NCBI GenBank assembly: GCA_017431225.1
Contig: JAFRLM010000007.1
Coordinates: 124,001-188,000, forward strand
Direction: 5' to 3'
Length of the DNA stretch: 64,000 nucleotides
Source: Erysipelotrichaceae bacterium
Lineage (GTDB): Bacteria > Bacillota_I > Bacilli_A > Erysipelotrichales > Erysipelotrichaceae
The notes under the pieces were generated by a model. That model searched no databases. It saw only the letters and a list, made by a program, of their open reading frames with translations, and was not told where the DNA came from. The position numbers were made by a program, and so were the translations under genes. Position 1 is the stretch's first letter. The number at the start of each line of letters is the position of its first letter. Below, one piece after another: positions 41,483-50,629 of this stretch.

Positions 41483-41499
41483 TTTTTTTTTTTTTTTTT
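41483..41499. repeat. 17-base T homopolymer
   Basis: T17 ends one base before the AEC transporter stop codon complement (41501). Confidence 0.9.
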
Positions 41500-41500
41500 A

Positions 41501-42418
41501 TCAGAGGACAGCGTTCAGCAGGGTGACCCAGCCGGGCAACAAAAACAGCGAGAGCAGTGTAGAGAAGACCACGCAGTTCGCCGCGAATTCGGCGTTGCAG
41601 TTGTACTGGTCGGCGAAGACGGAGGCTGTTGAGCCAGCCGGCATGGCGGCCATAACGACCGCGATCGAAGTGACGAGCGGATCGACACCCAGCAGAACAC
41701 AGGGGATCAGGGTCAGAACCGGGATCAGCAGAAGACGCACGAAGGCATATGCCAGATTATATTTGGACAGCAGGTGACCGAACCCGGACTCGCCGAGGAT
41801 CATACCGATAAAGACCATCGCCATCGGCGAAGCGCAGCGGCCGAGGCTGGCGAGCACATCGTTGATCGGGCCTAACGGCGGGTTGAACAGCATTTTCAGC
41901 ACACCGAGCATGACCGCGATCAGGCAGGGATTGGTAAAGATCGTCTTGATGATCGCCTTGAAACTTTTGCCTCCGCTGAAATAACCGGCGCCGAAGGAAA
42001 AAGCGATCATTCTTGCAGGAACCAGAAAGATCTGGGTAATGATCAGTCCCATCGGACCGTAAACTCCCTCGCTTACCGCGTTTCCGAGGAAACCGGCATT
42101 GGAGCAGATCGTACCGTACTTCAGTGTCGGCTGGACGTTTTTCTCAGCCCAGTTCCAGGCGAAAAGATTAAAGATGATGCCTCCGATCTCGATCAGCAGG
42201 GAAATAATGAAGATCTGGATGAACTGGCCCAGGAGCGTGGAGTTCATTTCCATATTGAAAGAGTTGATGATTGAGCAGGGAAGCAGGACATTCATGATCA
42301 GTTTGGAAAGGACGGAGCGATCCTTGGGCTTCAGGACTTTGAAACGGCATAAAGCGTAACCGACCGCGATCTCCGCGAACATCAGAAACTGCAGTGTGAA
42401 TAGTTTTCCGAACCCCAT
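41501..42418 (-). CDS. AEC (auxin efflux carrier) family transporter
   Basis: 305 residues with about ten membrane segments. The pattern QFLMFAEIAVGYALCRFKVL, LSKLIMNVLLPCSIINSF and the C-terminal AAMPAGSTASVFADQYNCNAE are typical of bacterial AEC carriers, which move malate, lactate or similar anions or amino acids. GAGGG precedes the ATG. A single-gene unit, divergent from the DUF2232 gene. Confidence 0.88.
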   Translation of the reverse strand: MGFGKLFTLQFLMFAEIAVGYALCRFKVLKPKDRSVLSKLIMNVLLPCSIINSFNMEMNSTLLGQFIQIFIISLLIEIGGIIFNLFAWNWAEKNVQPTLKYGTICSNAGFLGNAVSEGVYGPMGLIITQIFLVPARMIAFSFGAGYFSGGKSFKAIIKTIFTNPCLIAVMLGVLKMLFNPPLGPINDVLASLGRCASPMAMVFIGMILGESGFGHLLSKYNLAYAFVRLLLIPVLTLIPCVLLGVDPLVTSIAVVMAAMPAGSTASVFADQYNCNAEFAANCVVFSTLLSLFLLPGWVTLLNAVL

Positions 42419-42528
42419 AAATCAATCCCTCGATCCTCAGTATAACGGCTCTATTCTATCATCTATGCAGAAAAAGGGGAGGAAAAAGACGGAGAAAGTG
42501 AAAACTGTTTTTAGAATGTGCGATAATG

Positions 42529-42534
42529 TATAAT
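42529..42534 (+). promoter_or_regulatory. -10 TATAAT of a predicted leaderless gene
   Basis: TATAAT, with TG directly upstream, ends 6 nt before ATG 42541. No Shine-Dalgarno is present. Confidence 0.6.
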
Positions 42535-42540
42535 AAATTT

Positions 42541-43479
42541 ATGAATTCTACGCGCAAGATTACTTACGGCGCGATGCTGCTGGCGATCCTGGGTGCTATC
42601 ATGGCGCTGGATCGTTACGTATTCGCGATGGCAGTGGATGAGCTGATCTTTCTGCTGCAGGCCGTGATCATTATCCTATATGCATGCAAATACAGCTGGA
42701 AGGACGGACTGTATCTCAGTTTCGGCGTAGCTGTTCTTACTTTCCTCTTCGGCGGTCTGATGAGCTATCTCTACTGTCCGCTGGCGATCGTCGCCGGCCT
42801 GGTCTACAGCTACGGCGTCATCAAAGACTGGAGCCGGGGAAAGCTCCTGCTGATAACGGTCGTCCTTTTCGTCATCAGCGAGTTCGTCCTGACGATGCTT
42901 ATCATCCCGCTGTTCGGACAGTCCGTCGAACAGCTTTATGCAGAGATGCAGGCAGTGATGGAAGCCTCCCTCGCAAATCTGCCGCAGGGCTATCTGCCGG
43001 AGAACTTCATTTCCGCATTGCTTCCGATCGTTTATGCATTGTCGATCGTTCTGATGGGCGCCATGGAAGCGCTCCTGGTCCATCTCATGACGATCGTGCT
43101 GCTGCAGCGTTTCCACATCCGCGAGGTCAAGGTGAGACCGCTGTCGGATCTGAAGATCCATCCGGTCATCGGATATGTTCTTTTCGCGCCGCTCGTCATT
43201 TCGATGTTCTTTAACCGTGGGAACACGGAGATGGACAATACAGCTGTCATCCTGACGACGCTGGCGATGATCGGCGCTGTGTCTCTGTACATTCTCGGGA
43301 TCGTCTTCATCAGTCTTTACGGACGTCTCGTCCTGCACCGGAATCTTGTCTTTATTGCTGTGCTTCTCAGTTTGTTCGTACCGATCTTCATGCTCGTCGT
43401 GATCCTGATCGGTTTCTTATACGCTTCCGGACCACTCCAGAGGCTGCTTGAAAGGAGAGTCAATGATCATGAAAAATGA
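42541..43479 (+). CDS. DUF2232 (YybS-like) membrane protein
   Basis: 312 residues from ATG 42541; an in-frame ATG at 42526 lies before the -10 box. About eight membrane segments, beginning STRKITYGAMLLAILGAIMA. The position directly before gdpP and rplI matches the yybS-gdpP-rplI-dnaB order of Bacillus-type genomes, which supports the assignment. Function unknown. It overlaps the gdpP start by 17 nt. Confidence 0.82.
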   Translation: MNSTRKITYGAMLLAILGAIMALDRYVFAMAVDELIFLLQAVIIILYACKYSWKDGLYLSFGVAVLTFLFGGLMSYLYCPLAIVAGLVYSYGVIKDWSRGKLLLITVVLFVISEFVLTMLIIPLFGQSVEQLYAEMQAVMEASLANLPQGYLPENFISALLPIVYALSIVLMGAMEALLVHLMTIVLLQRFHIREVKVRPLSDLKIHPVIGYVLFAPLVISMFFNRGNTEMDNTAVILTTLAMIGAVSLYILGIVFISLYGRLVLHRNLVFIAVLLSLFVPIFMLVVILIGFLYASGPLQRLLERRVNDHEK

Positions 43480-45442
43480 TCGTCGTTTAAAATTGATCAT
43501 GGCTGCGGGGATCCTGCTCATTGGTCTGGTGATGCTCGCATTGAATTACATCTTCAAAATGGAGCTGTGGTTTGCGCTTCTGATCTATCTGCTCATGATC
43601 GTGCTGATGCTGGCAGTTGTTCTTTATATCGATGCCAGCCGTCAGGAGATGCGCAAAGACATCGAAGACAATCTGGACGAAGGAATGCGGGACACGCTCG
43701 AAGATGCCGGCGTCGGCATCCTTGTCTATAACGACAATTACGAGATCACCTGGATGTCCTCGCTTCTCATCGAGAGATCGATGAACCACGTCGGCGAAAA
43801 GATCTTCAACTGGCTGCCGGAGATCCAGAACCTGATCGACGGAAGCACCGATGAGGAACTCATCGTGATCAACGAGGAAAAGTACAACGTTACCAAGAAG
43901 AAGAACGCGAACGTCCTTTCCTTCCGCGATATCTCCAAAGAATACGACCTGAGCAAGCAATACAGTCAGGAAGCGACTGTGCTCGGTCTTCTGAACTTCG
44001 ATAATTATGACGACGTTTCCGAACTGGAAGACGATCTGGCGTATTTCAATACGAACATCCGTCCTCTGGTCTACGAATATTTCAAGGAACACAATCTCGT
44101 TTACAAGACACTGCGCAATAACCGCGTGATGCTCGTTCTGGATGAGCAGCATTTCGCGGAGCTCGTCGCTGACCGTTTCTCGATCCTGCAGACCGTGAAG
44201 CGCGAAGCAAAGAAGGGCGATACCGAGATGACGCTTTCCATGGCGTTTGCCCGCGGCAGTTCCGATCTGCAGGAACTTGATCAGATGGCTACATCGCTTC
44301 TGGAGATCGCGCAGACCCGCGGCGGCGACCAGGTCGTTGCCCGCAAGGTCAATGAGGAAGCCGTTTTCTATGGCGGTTCAAGCGAGGCGAAGGGCCGCCG
44401 CTCCAACGTCCGCGCCCGGGTAATCGCGAATACACTGAAGAATCTGCTCGAAGAATCCAGCAACGTGATCATTCTCGGACACAACGAAGCCGATTCAGAC
44501 TGCATTGGTTCGGCTTTATGCATGTCTTTGATCGCCAGGACATATGTGGACGATGTCGTGATCGTCGCCAAGAGCGGCGGCGTAGAACCGACTGTCGCGG
44601 CAGTCCTGAAAGAACACCAGAAGGAATTTGAGGAACGCCACCGCTTCGTCACCGAGACAGAAGCGATCAACCGGCTGAAGAACGATTCCCTGGTGATCAT
44701 GGTCGACCATCATATGGCCGCCCAGTCCAACGGTATGATGCTGTTAAAGGACGCGAAGAGAGTCGTGATCATTGACCACCACCGCCGTCGTGCGGATCTT
44801 GATACCAAACCGCTTCTGGCTTATATCGAAGTAAGCGCGTCTTCGGCCTGTGAAGTCTGTGCCGAATTCCTGCCTTACCTTCTGAAGCGCAGTGTACCGA
44901 ACGCGCTGGAAGCAGATATGATGTATTTCGGTATCCTGATCGATACCCACCGCTTCCGTGTCAGAGCAGGGGAACGCACCTTCAATATCGCGGCAACGCT
45001 CCGTCAGTATGGCGCGGATCCCGCGGTCGTGGAGGAATGGAACCGCAAGTCCTTTGATACGATGAAAAAGATCACAAAGATCATTAACCAGGCAAAACAG
45101 CTTCAGGAAAATGTCGTGATCGCGGCAATGGATGATAATGAGATCTATTCACGCACTGTGATCTCACAGGCGTGTGACGATATGTTGGGAACCAAAGAGA
45201 TCGCTGCCGGCTTCGTGATCGCGCATACATCGGAAGATGAGATGGCGATCTCCGCCCGCAGTGACGGCTCGATCAATGTTCAGCTGATCATGGAGAAGAT
45301 GCATGGCGGCGGACATCTGACCGGCGCCGGTGTCCAGCGTAAAGAAGGAACGATCGACAGCTTAAGGGAAGAACTTGAAGCTGCGGTCAGGAGTTATTTA
45401 ACAGAGGAGAAGAGTGAAGATGAAAGTTATATTGTTAGCTGA
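43463..45442 (+). CDS. gdpP: Cyclic-di-AMP phosphodiesterase GdpP
   Basis: 659 residues from ATG 43463 (MIMKNDRRLK), with AAAGGAG at 43450-43456; a TTG at 43448 is in frame but lies before the Shine-Dalgarno. Two membrane helices (about residues 8-55), a PAS-like domain, a degenerate GGDEF domain, then DHH (ILGHNEADSDCIGS, VDHHMAAQ, IIDHHRRRAD) and DHHA1 (MHGGGHLTGAGVQ). It hydrolyses c-di-AMP at the membrane, affecting osmolyte and wall homeostasis. Overlaps rplI by 23 nt. Confidence 0.95.
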   Translation: MIMKNDRRLKLIMAAGILLIGLVMLALNYIFKMELWFALLIYLLMIVLMLAVVLYIDASRQEMRKDIEDNLDEGMRDTLEDAGVGILVYNDNYEITWMSSLLIERSMNHVGEKIFNWLPEIQNLIDGSTDEELIVINEEKYNVTKKKNANVLSFRDISKEYDLSKQYSQEATVLGLLNFDNYDDVSELEDDLAYFNTNIRPLVYEYFKEHNLVYKTLRNNRVMLVLDEQHFAELVADRFSILQTVKREAKKGDTEMTLSMAFARGSSDLQELDQMATSLLEIAQTRGGDQVVARKVNEEAVFYGGSSEAKGRRSNVRARVIANTLKNLLEESSNVIILGHNEADSDCIGSALCMSLIARTYVDDVVIVAKSGGVEPTVAAVLKEHQKEFEERHRFVTETEAINRLKNDSLVIMVDHHMAAQSNGMMLLKDAKRVVIIDHHRRRADLDTKPLLAYIEVSASSACEVCAEFLPYLLKRSVPNALEADMMYFGILIDTHRFRVRAGERTFNIAATLRQYGADPAVVEEWNRKSFDTMKKITKIINQAKQLQENVVIAAMDDNEIYSRTVISQACDDMLGTKEIAAGFVIAHTSEDEMAISARSDGSINVQLIMEKMHGGGHLTGAGVQRKEGTIDSLREELEAAVRSYLTEEKSEDESYIVS

Positions 45443-45863
45443 TGTAAAAAAAGTTGGTAAAAAAGGCGAACTCGTCGAAGTATCCGACGGCTACGGACGT
45501 AATTTTCTGATCCGTCAGGGCCTGGCGGTCGCCGCCAGCGCAAAAAGCCTGGATGTTCTGAAAGAAGAAAACCGTCAGGAAGCGGAGAAACAGGCAGAAC
45601 TGAAGAAGGAAGCCGAAGCTTTAAAGGCCGAACTCGAAAAGACGGAGATCGTCTTCCGGGTCAAGGCAAAAGGAGGCAAGGTCTCCAACTCTGTTTCCAC
45701 GAAAAAGATCGAGGAAGAACTTGCCAAGAGGGGCTATAAGATCGATAAGCGGAAGATCCTTGATTCCGCACCTTTAAGCAGTCTCGGCTACAACATCGTC
45801 AGAGTCGAACTCTACAAAGATGTCATCGCCTCTTTCAAAGTCAAACTTGAGGAGGAGATCTGA
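45420..45863 (+). CDS. rplI: 50S ribosomal protein L9
   Basis: 147 residues from ATG 45420; GAGGAG is 10-15 nt upstream. A GTG at 45414 is in frame. N-terminal MKVILLADVKKVGKKGELVEVSDGYGRNFL is the L9 signature, followed by the long helix and C-terminal domain. Its stop overlaps the dnaB ATG (TGATG). Confidence 0.96.
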   Translation: MKVILLADVKKVGKKGELVEVSDGYGRNFLIRQGLAVAASAKSLDVLKEENRQEAEKQAELKKEAEALKAELEKTEIVFRVKAKGGKVSNSVSTKKIEEELAKRGYKIDKRKILDSAPLSSLGYNIVRVELYKDVIASFKVKLEEEI

Positions 45864-47209
45864 TGGCAACTGAACTGCCTTACAGCATTGAAGCGGAGGA
45901 ATCTCTGCTCGGCAATATCATGCTGTATGACGACACGATGCAGCGCGTGCTTGACGGCGGTATCACCGCGAATGATTTTTATCTGGATAAGCACCGTCGT
46001 ATTTTCAGTGTCATGCGCAGTATGTACGAAGCCAAAGAAAAGATCGACAGTGTTTCTCTGTCCAGCCGTCTGAAAGACTATGATATTCTCGACAATATCG
46101 GCGGCTATGATTATATTCTGCGTCTGAGCAGCGCGACGATCTCGAGCTCCCATACAAAAGAATATATCCGTATCATTCATGACAAATCCCTGCTGCGTCA
46201 GGTCATTCAGGCCGGAAACAAGATCGTTGAAGACGCTTCCGGCGGCGTAGCGGAGATCGGGGAACTTCTGGACGGCGCGGAAAGGACTTTCCGCAATCTT
46301 TCCCGTTCCCGTTCCGTTTCCGACTTTACCAAGGCAAGCGAACTTCTGGATAAGAACCTCGCCCGGATCCATACGATCCAGGACAGTAAGGATTCCGTGA
46401 CCGGTGTCCGCACATCTTTCAGCGCGCTCGACAAGATCACCAACGGTTTCCAGAAAGGTGACCTGATCATCCTGGCTGCCCGTCCGAGTATGGGTAAGAC
46501 CGCGCTGGCGCTGAATTTCGCGAAGAACGCTTCCCAGCTCGCGCTTGGCGCGATCGCGATCTTCTCGGTGGAAATGCCGGCAGATCAGCTGACGATGCGT
46601 ATGCTGTCCTCGGAGAGCCACGTTGACTCGCAGAAGCTCCGTACCGGACAGCTGAGCGATGAAGACTGGAGCGCAGTCAACCGCGCTGCGCAGAATCTGA
46701 AGAGCCGCAAGATCTACATCGACGACACATCCAATATCAAGGTATCGGACATCTCGGCAAAATGCCGCAAGCTGGCCGACGAGAATGAGCATGGTATTTC
46801 CCTGATCCTGATCGACTACATTCAGCTGATCCAGGGAGACAAGAACAGCGAAAGCCGTCAGCAGGAGATCTCCGAGATCTCAAGAAGCCTGAAAGCACTG
46901 GCCCGTGACCTGGAGACCCCGGTCATCGCGCTGTCGCAGCTTTCCCGAAGCGTTGAAAAACGTGAAGAGAAAAAGCCGATGCTTTCCGACCTTCGTGAAT
47001 CCGGAGCCCTGGAACAGGACGCGGACGTCGTTCTGTTCATCTACCGTGAAAACTACTATAAACGTGATGAAGAAAACGCCAACGATGAACGCGAAGACGT
47101 CGAACTGACGATCGCGAAACACCGTAACGGTCCGACCGGTCTTGTCCATCTGGCGTTCGACCGCAACATTTCCTCGTTCTACAGCGTTGCGAACAGAGAG
47201 GGAGAATGA
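45863..47209 (+). CDS. dnaB: Replicative DNA helicase
   Basis: 448 residues. An N-terminal helical domain (YSIEAEESLLGNIML) and a RecA-like motor with Walker A AARPSMGKTALAL, Walker B LILIDYIQLI and LSQLSRSVEKREEKKPMLSDLRESGALEQDAD. Hexameric helicase of the replication fork. GAGGAGGAG precedes the ATG. The M23 peptidase gene overlaps its stop. Confidence 0.97.
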   Translation: MATELPYSIEAEESLLGNIMLYDDTMQRVLDGGITANDFYLDKHRRIFSVMRSMYEAKEKIDSVSLSSRLKDYDILDNIGGYDYILRLSSATISSSHTKEYIRIIHDKSLLRQVIQAGNKIVEDASGGVAEIGELLDGAERTFRNLSRSRSVSDFTKASELLDKNLARIHTIQDSKDSVTGVRTSFSALDKITNGFQKGDLIILAARPSMGKTALALNFAKNASQLALGAIAIFSVEMPADQLTMRMLSSESHVDSQKLRTGQLSDEDWSAVNRAAQNLKSRKIYIDDTSNIKVSDISAKCRKLADENEHGISLILIDYIQLIQGDKNSESRQQEISEISRSLKALARDLETPVIALSQLSRSVEKREEKKPMLSDLRESGALEQDADVVLFIYRENYYKRDEENANDEREDVELTIAKHRNGPTGLVHLAFDRNISSFYSVANREGE

Positions 47210-48732
47210 AAAAGATCATCCTGATCGGATTGTGTCTGGTCCTTTCGTTCCTGCTGGCCTATTACGGACCGACGCTAACGAAAGAAAAACAGCACGTTCC
47301 GGAAACAGTTCTGGCAAATGAAAAATCGCTGCTGCAGCAGCAGGTCTTTTCGTACAGCGAGGAACCGATGAGCGTCTATAAGCTCTACAACGGACAGGAT
47401 CTGGTCGCTGTGGTCACAGACTACGACGCGCTCCAGGAAAGGATCGCGAAAGAATACGAAGAGAACTACGCTGCTGAGTATCCGGGTACTTCTCTGGGTC
47501 TGGGAGGAGAGCTGTTCTTCGTAAAGGAGAACGTCTCTTACCGGGTAGAGGACATCGATGATCAGATCTTTGATTATCTGCTTAAGGACAATCATCTCGG
47601 TGTTACGGTGACAGCGATCGAGCTGTCCACCAAAAGCGGTACATACGATGTTATCTATGTAAAGAACATCGATGATTTCTATGCCGCCAGAGACCGTTTC
47701 CTGAAGAACTTCGTTTCCGAAGAGGCGCTTACGCGCTTCCGCAACCGTGAAGCCGCGGAAGAACTGACGGATTACGGCACGATCGAGACCGGTGTCCGTA
47801 TCCAGGAAACGATCACGACCCAGAAAGCGGTCGCTTCACGTGATCAGATCTTCAACGATACAGCTACGATCTATGAATATCTCTGCTACGGCCGCGAGAC
47901 CCAGAGAGAATACTATACCGTAAAAGAAGGAGACACCCTTGCCGGTGTCGGTTCCTATTACCACGATATGTCGCCGCGCCAGCTGATGCTGATCAACCCG
48001 GATATCATTACCAACGTCGATCAGATCCTGGAGCCCGGCATGAGCATCAATGTCGCGTATTACACATCCCCGCTGACCGTCGTCGTCACCAAAGAACGTC
48101 TGTCGCAGGAGGTCATCTATCCGGATACTCCGGAATATATCGAAGATCCGAATATCTTCGTCGGCACCGAAGAAGTGATCACCGAAGAAGTCAACGGACT
48201 GAAGAACGTTTTGCGTGAGGAGACCTGGATCAACGGGGTCCTGCAGCCGCATGAGGATATCCGTTCTTCCGTAGTCACCCTTGAACCGGTGCGTGCCGTG
48301 ATCCGTGTCGGCACGAAGCCGCTGCCGAAGGTCGGTACCGGGCGCTTTATCTGGCCGATCGACAACCCGATCATCACCTGCGCGGTCGGCTGTTACTACG
48401 GACATATGGGCACAGACGTACAGAACATGTATGACCGTTACGGTCCGGTATATGCCGCCGATAACGGAACCGTCATTCAGAAGGGCTTCAACGGCATCTC
48501 CGGTAACTATCTCGTCATCGACCACAACAACGGATTTACGACGTACTACGGTCACTTCAATGTACCGCCTTATGTCGAGATCGGTGATACCGTACAGCGT
48601 GGCCAGGTTATCGGTCAGATCGGTATGACCGGACTCGCGACCGGTCCGCATGTCCATTTCGAGATCCGTGACGGAAGCACAACGAACGCCTGCGAATTCA
48701 TGGATTGTCATTCGATACCCTGGGCGTATTAG
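47206..48732 (+). CDS. Membrane-anchored LysM-G5-M23 peptidoglycan endopeptidase
   Basis: 508 residues. An N-terminal anchor (KKIILIGLCLVLSFLLAYYG), a ~200-residue region, a LysM domain (YYTVKEGDTLAGVGSYY to LEPGMSINV, about 236-285), a G5 domain (about 290-365, with VITEEVNGLKNV and RVGTK) and an M23 domain (GRFIWPIDNP to the end). Zn ligands are in YGHMGTD and GPHVHFEIRDG. It cuts peptide crosslinks on the cell surface. Its start overlaps the dnaB stop. Confidence 0.92.
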   Translation: MKKIILIGLCLVLSFLLAYYGPTLTKEKQHVPETVLANEKSLLQQQVFSYSEEPMSVYKLYNGQDLVAVVTDYDALQERIAKEYEENYAAEYPGTSLGLGGELFFVKENVSYRVEDIDDQIFDYLLKDNHLGVTVTAIELSTKSGTYDVIYVKNIDDFYAARDRFLKNFVSEEALTRFRNREAAEELTDYGTIETGVRIQETITTQKAVASRDQIFNDTATIYEYLCYGRETQREYYTVKEGDTLAGVGSYYHDMSPRQLMLINPDIITNVDQILEPGMSINVAYYTSPLTVVVTKERLSQEVIYPDTPEYIEDPNIFVGTEEVITEEVNGLKNVLREETWINGVLQPHEDIRSSVVTLEPVRAVIRVGTKPLPKVGTGRFIWPIDNPIITCAVGCYYGHMGTDVQNMYDRYGPVYAADNGTVIQKGFNGISGNYLVIDHNNGFTTYYGHFNVPPYVEIGDTVQRGQVIGQIGMTGLATGPHVHFEIRDGSTTNACEFMDCHSIPWAY

Positions 48733-48741
48733 GAGGTTTTT

Positions 48742-49806
48742 ATGAAACTTCAGCGTTTATTACTGGTCCTGATCGCGATCCTGTTTGTCTGGAACGTTGT
48801 TCTGACGAGCCAGCTCAACAAGGAACCGGCTGTCAGCGAAGAGACGATCATCAATAATGTCGTCAACGGTTTTTCGACAGATCTTACAAAGGTCGCCGAA
48901 GAACGGGCGCCGGCGATCGTGACTGTTGAAAGCGGCGGAACGCTTTCAACGGCGCTTTTCTATCGCTCTGAGAATGGAAAGAGCTATTTTCTGACGACTT
49001 ATCACACCCTGTCCGCAGACAGTATCACACTGCGTCTGGAAAACGGACTGGTTTCCGAAGCTGCGATCAAGGGCTTTGATGTTTTCTCTGATATCTGCAT
49101 GCTCGAGGCAGAGATCCCTTATGAGATCGCTGAAGTGCCTTTCGGGAATGCCGAACTGCTTCAGAAGGGCGAATTCCTGCTTACTTTCGGCGCGCCGCGC
49201 GTTGTCGACTACAGTCCTGGCGTTTCGCTGGCGATGGTCTCCAATAAAAAAACGACCGTCAACAACCTGCTGAACTACAAGGATAACGAACTGACGTACT
49301 ACATCGATCTGATCCAGATGTCCTCGATCCTGACTGCCGGTTATTCCGGCGGGCCGGTCTTCAATATGAATGGTGAGCTGGTCGGTATGAACTGCTTCAC
49401 TCTGCGCAGCAGCGACGGTACGAGTTTCGCGCTTCCGGTCAATGAGATCAGTCTGATCGCGGAGAAGCTGCTCAGAAATGAGCCCGCAAATAAGACGATG
49501 TTCGGTGTCCGCGGTAAACCGGTAGCCAATATGCACAATTATGAGAAAGCCTCGCTCGCGATCGAGCTGACCCAGATCGAAGGCTATTATATCGAGAACC
49601 TTCATTCCGATTCTCTCGGACTCCATGCCGGACTCCAGCCGGGAGATATTCTTCTGAGCGTCAACGGCGAAAAGATCAACAGCGAGAGCGACCTGCTGAG
49701 AGCACAGTACAGCGGGCTCGGAGAATACGACCTTCAGGTCAACCGCAAGGGTGAAGCGCTCGCGCTTCATCTCAGTATCGAAAACGGGAGTGAACCGGCC
49801 GAATGA
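48742..49806 (+). CDS. HtrA-like membrane-anchored serine protease with PDZ domain
   Basis: 354 residues. An N-terminal anchor (LLLVLIAILFVWNVVLT), then a trypsin-like domain with His88 (TTYHTL), Asp117 (FSDICM) and Ser202 (TAGYSGGPVF). A PDZ domain occupies about 255-345 (LGLHAGLQPGDILLSVNGEKI). The triad is complete, so it should be active in envelope quality control. AGGAGG precedes the ATG. Positions relative to rlmH match the htrA-rlmH pair known from walRK loci, although walRK itself is not here. Confidence 0.9.
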   Translation: MKLQRLLLVLIAILFVWNVVLTSQLNKEPAVSEETIINNVVNGFSTDLTKVAEERAPAIVTVESGGTLSTALFYRSENGKSYFLTTYHTLSADSITLRLENGLVSEAAIKGFDVFSDICMLEAEIPYEIAEVPFGNAELLQKGEFLLTFGAPRVVDYSPGVSLAMVSNKKTTVNNLLNYKDNELTYYIDLIQMSSILTAGYSGGPVFNMNGELVGMNCFTLRSSDGTSFALPVNEISLIAEKLLRNEPANKTMFGVRGKPVANMHNYEKASLAIELTQIEGYYIENLHSDSLGLHAGLQPGDILLSVNGEKINSESDLLRAQYSGLGEYDLQVNRKGEALALHLSIENGSEPAE

Positions 49807-50267
49807 TCCGCGTTCTCTGTGTCGGCAAAGTCAAGGACGGCCCTCTGAAACAGCTGATCGATGATTACAGCAAACGGATAAACGGCTATCATAAATTCCG
49901 TATCGATGAAGTCAGGGATGAGCCGATCTATCTGAATACATCGGCGGAGGCGATCCTGAACAAAGAAGGGGAACGCCTTCTGCAGAACATCCATGATGAC
50001 GAATGTGTGATCCTGCTCGACCTGCGGGGCAAGGAGTATGATTCTCCCTCATTCGCCGCGGAAATGGACAAATGGATCTCCGCCAAAGGGAAGCTCTGCT
50101 TCGTGATCGGCGGTTCCTTAGGGCTGAGTGAAGACGTCCGCAAACGTGCGGATCACGCCTGGAAACTGTCGGATCTGACCTTTTTGCACCAGATGACAAG
50201 ATTGATCGTTTCAGAACAGATTTACCGTGCTTTCAAGATCCTCCACAACGAGAATTATCACAAGTAA
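49803..50267 (+). CDS. rlmH: 23S rRNA (pseudouridine1915-N3) methyltransferase RlmH
   Basis: 154 residues, normal for this SPOUT enzyme. IRVLCVGKVKDGPLKQLIDDY, LDLRGKEYDSPSFA, CFVIGGSLGLSEDV and the C-terminal HQMTRLIVSEQIYRAFKI with HNENYHK are diagnostic. It modifies helix 69 of 23S rRNA. It overlaps the HtrA-like gene by 4 nt. Confidence 0.96.
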   Translation: MIRVLCVGKVKDGPLKQLIDDYSKRINGYHKFRIDEVRDEPIYLNTSAEAILNKEGERLLQNIHDDECVILLDLRGKEYDSPSFAAEMDKWISAKGKLCFVIGGSLGLSEDVRKRADHAWKLSDLTFLHQMTRLIVSEQIYRAFKILHNENYHK

Positions 50268-50272
50268 TTTCC

Positions 50273-50301
50273 TTGAAATAACAACTTTATAAAGATAGAA
50301 T
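50273..50301 (+). promoter_or_regulatory. Promoter of ptsH
   Basis: TTGAAA (50273-50278), a 17-nt spacer and TAGAAT (50296-50301); a ~17-nt leader carries AAAGGAGGAG. Confidence 0.8.
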
Positions 50302-50325
50302 AATAGCGTAAAGGAGGAGACAGCC

Positions 50326-50592
50326 ATGACAGAATTAAAAACCGTTGTCATCGATTCCGTAGGCCTTCATGCCCGCCCGGCAACGATTTCCGTAAATATT
50401 GCGAACCGCTTCAAATCGCAAGTGAGCATCACCTATGATGGCCACACCGTCAATATGAAGTCTATCCTGGGTGTCATGTCCTTGGGGATCCCCAGTCAGG
50501 CGGAGATTACGATCACCTGCGAGGGCGAAGACGAAGAAGTCGCGATCGAATCAATCAAGAATATTTTACAAGAGCAAAACGTGATCGAATGA
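50326..50592 (+). CDS. ptsH: Phosphocarrier protein HPr
   Basis: 88 residues. SVGLHARPAT contains the His phosphorylated by enzyme I; MKSILGVMSLG contains the regulatory Ser used by HprK. The HprK gene lies at 61874 in the same window, so carbon-catabolite signalling of the Bacillota type is expected. It stands as a single gene with its own promoter and terminator; ptsI is not next to it. Confidence 0.96.
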   Translation: MTELKTVVIDSVGLHARPATISVNIANRFKSQVSITYDGHTVNMKSILGVMSLGIPSQAEITITCEGEDEEVAIESIKNILQEQNVIE

Positions 50593-50606
50593 TCCGGCTC
50601 TTTTTT
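50570..50606 (+). terminator. Intrinsic terminator overlapping the 3' end of ptsH
   Basis: AAGAGC (50570-50575) pairs with GCTCTT (50597-50602), with an inner GATC/GATC stem, then T-run. The stop codon is inside the hairpin. Confidence 0.75.
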
Positions 50607-50629
50607 ATTTACACTTAGGGAGGAAAACC

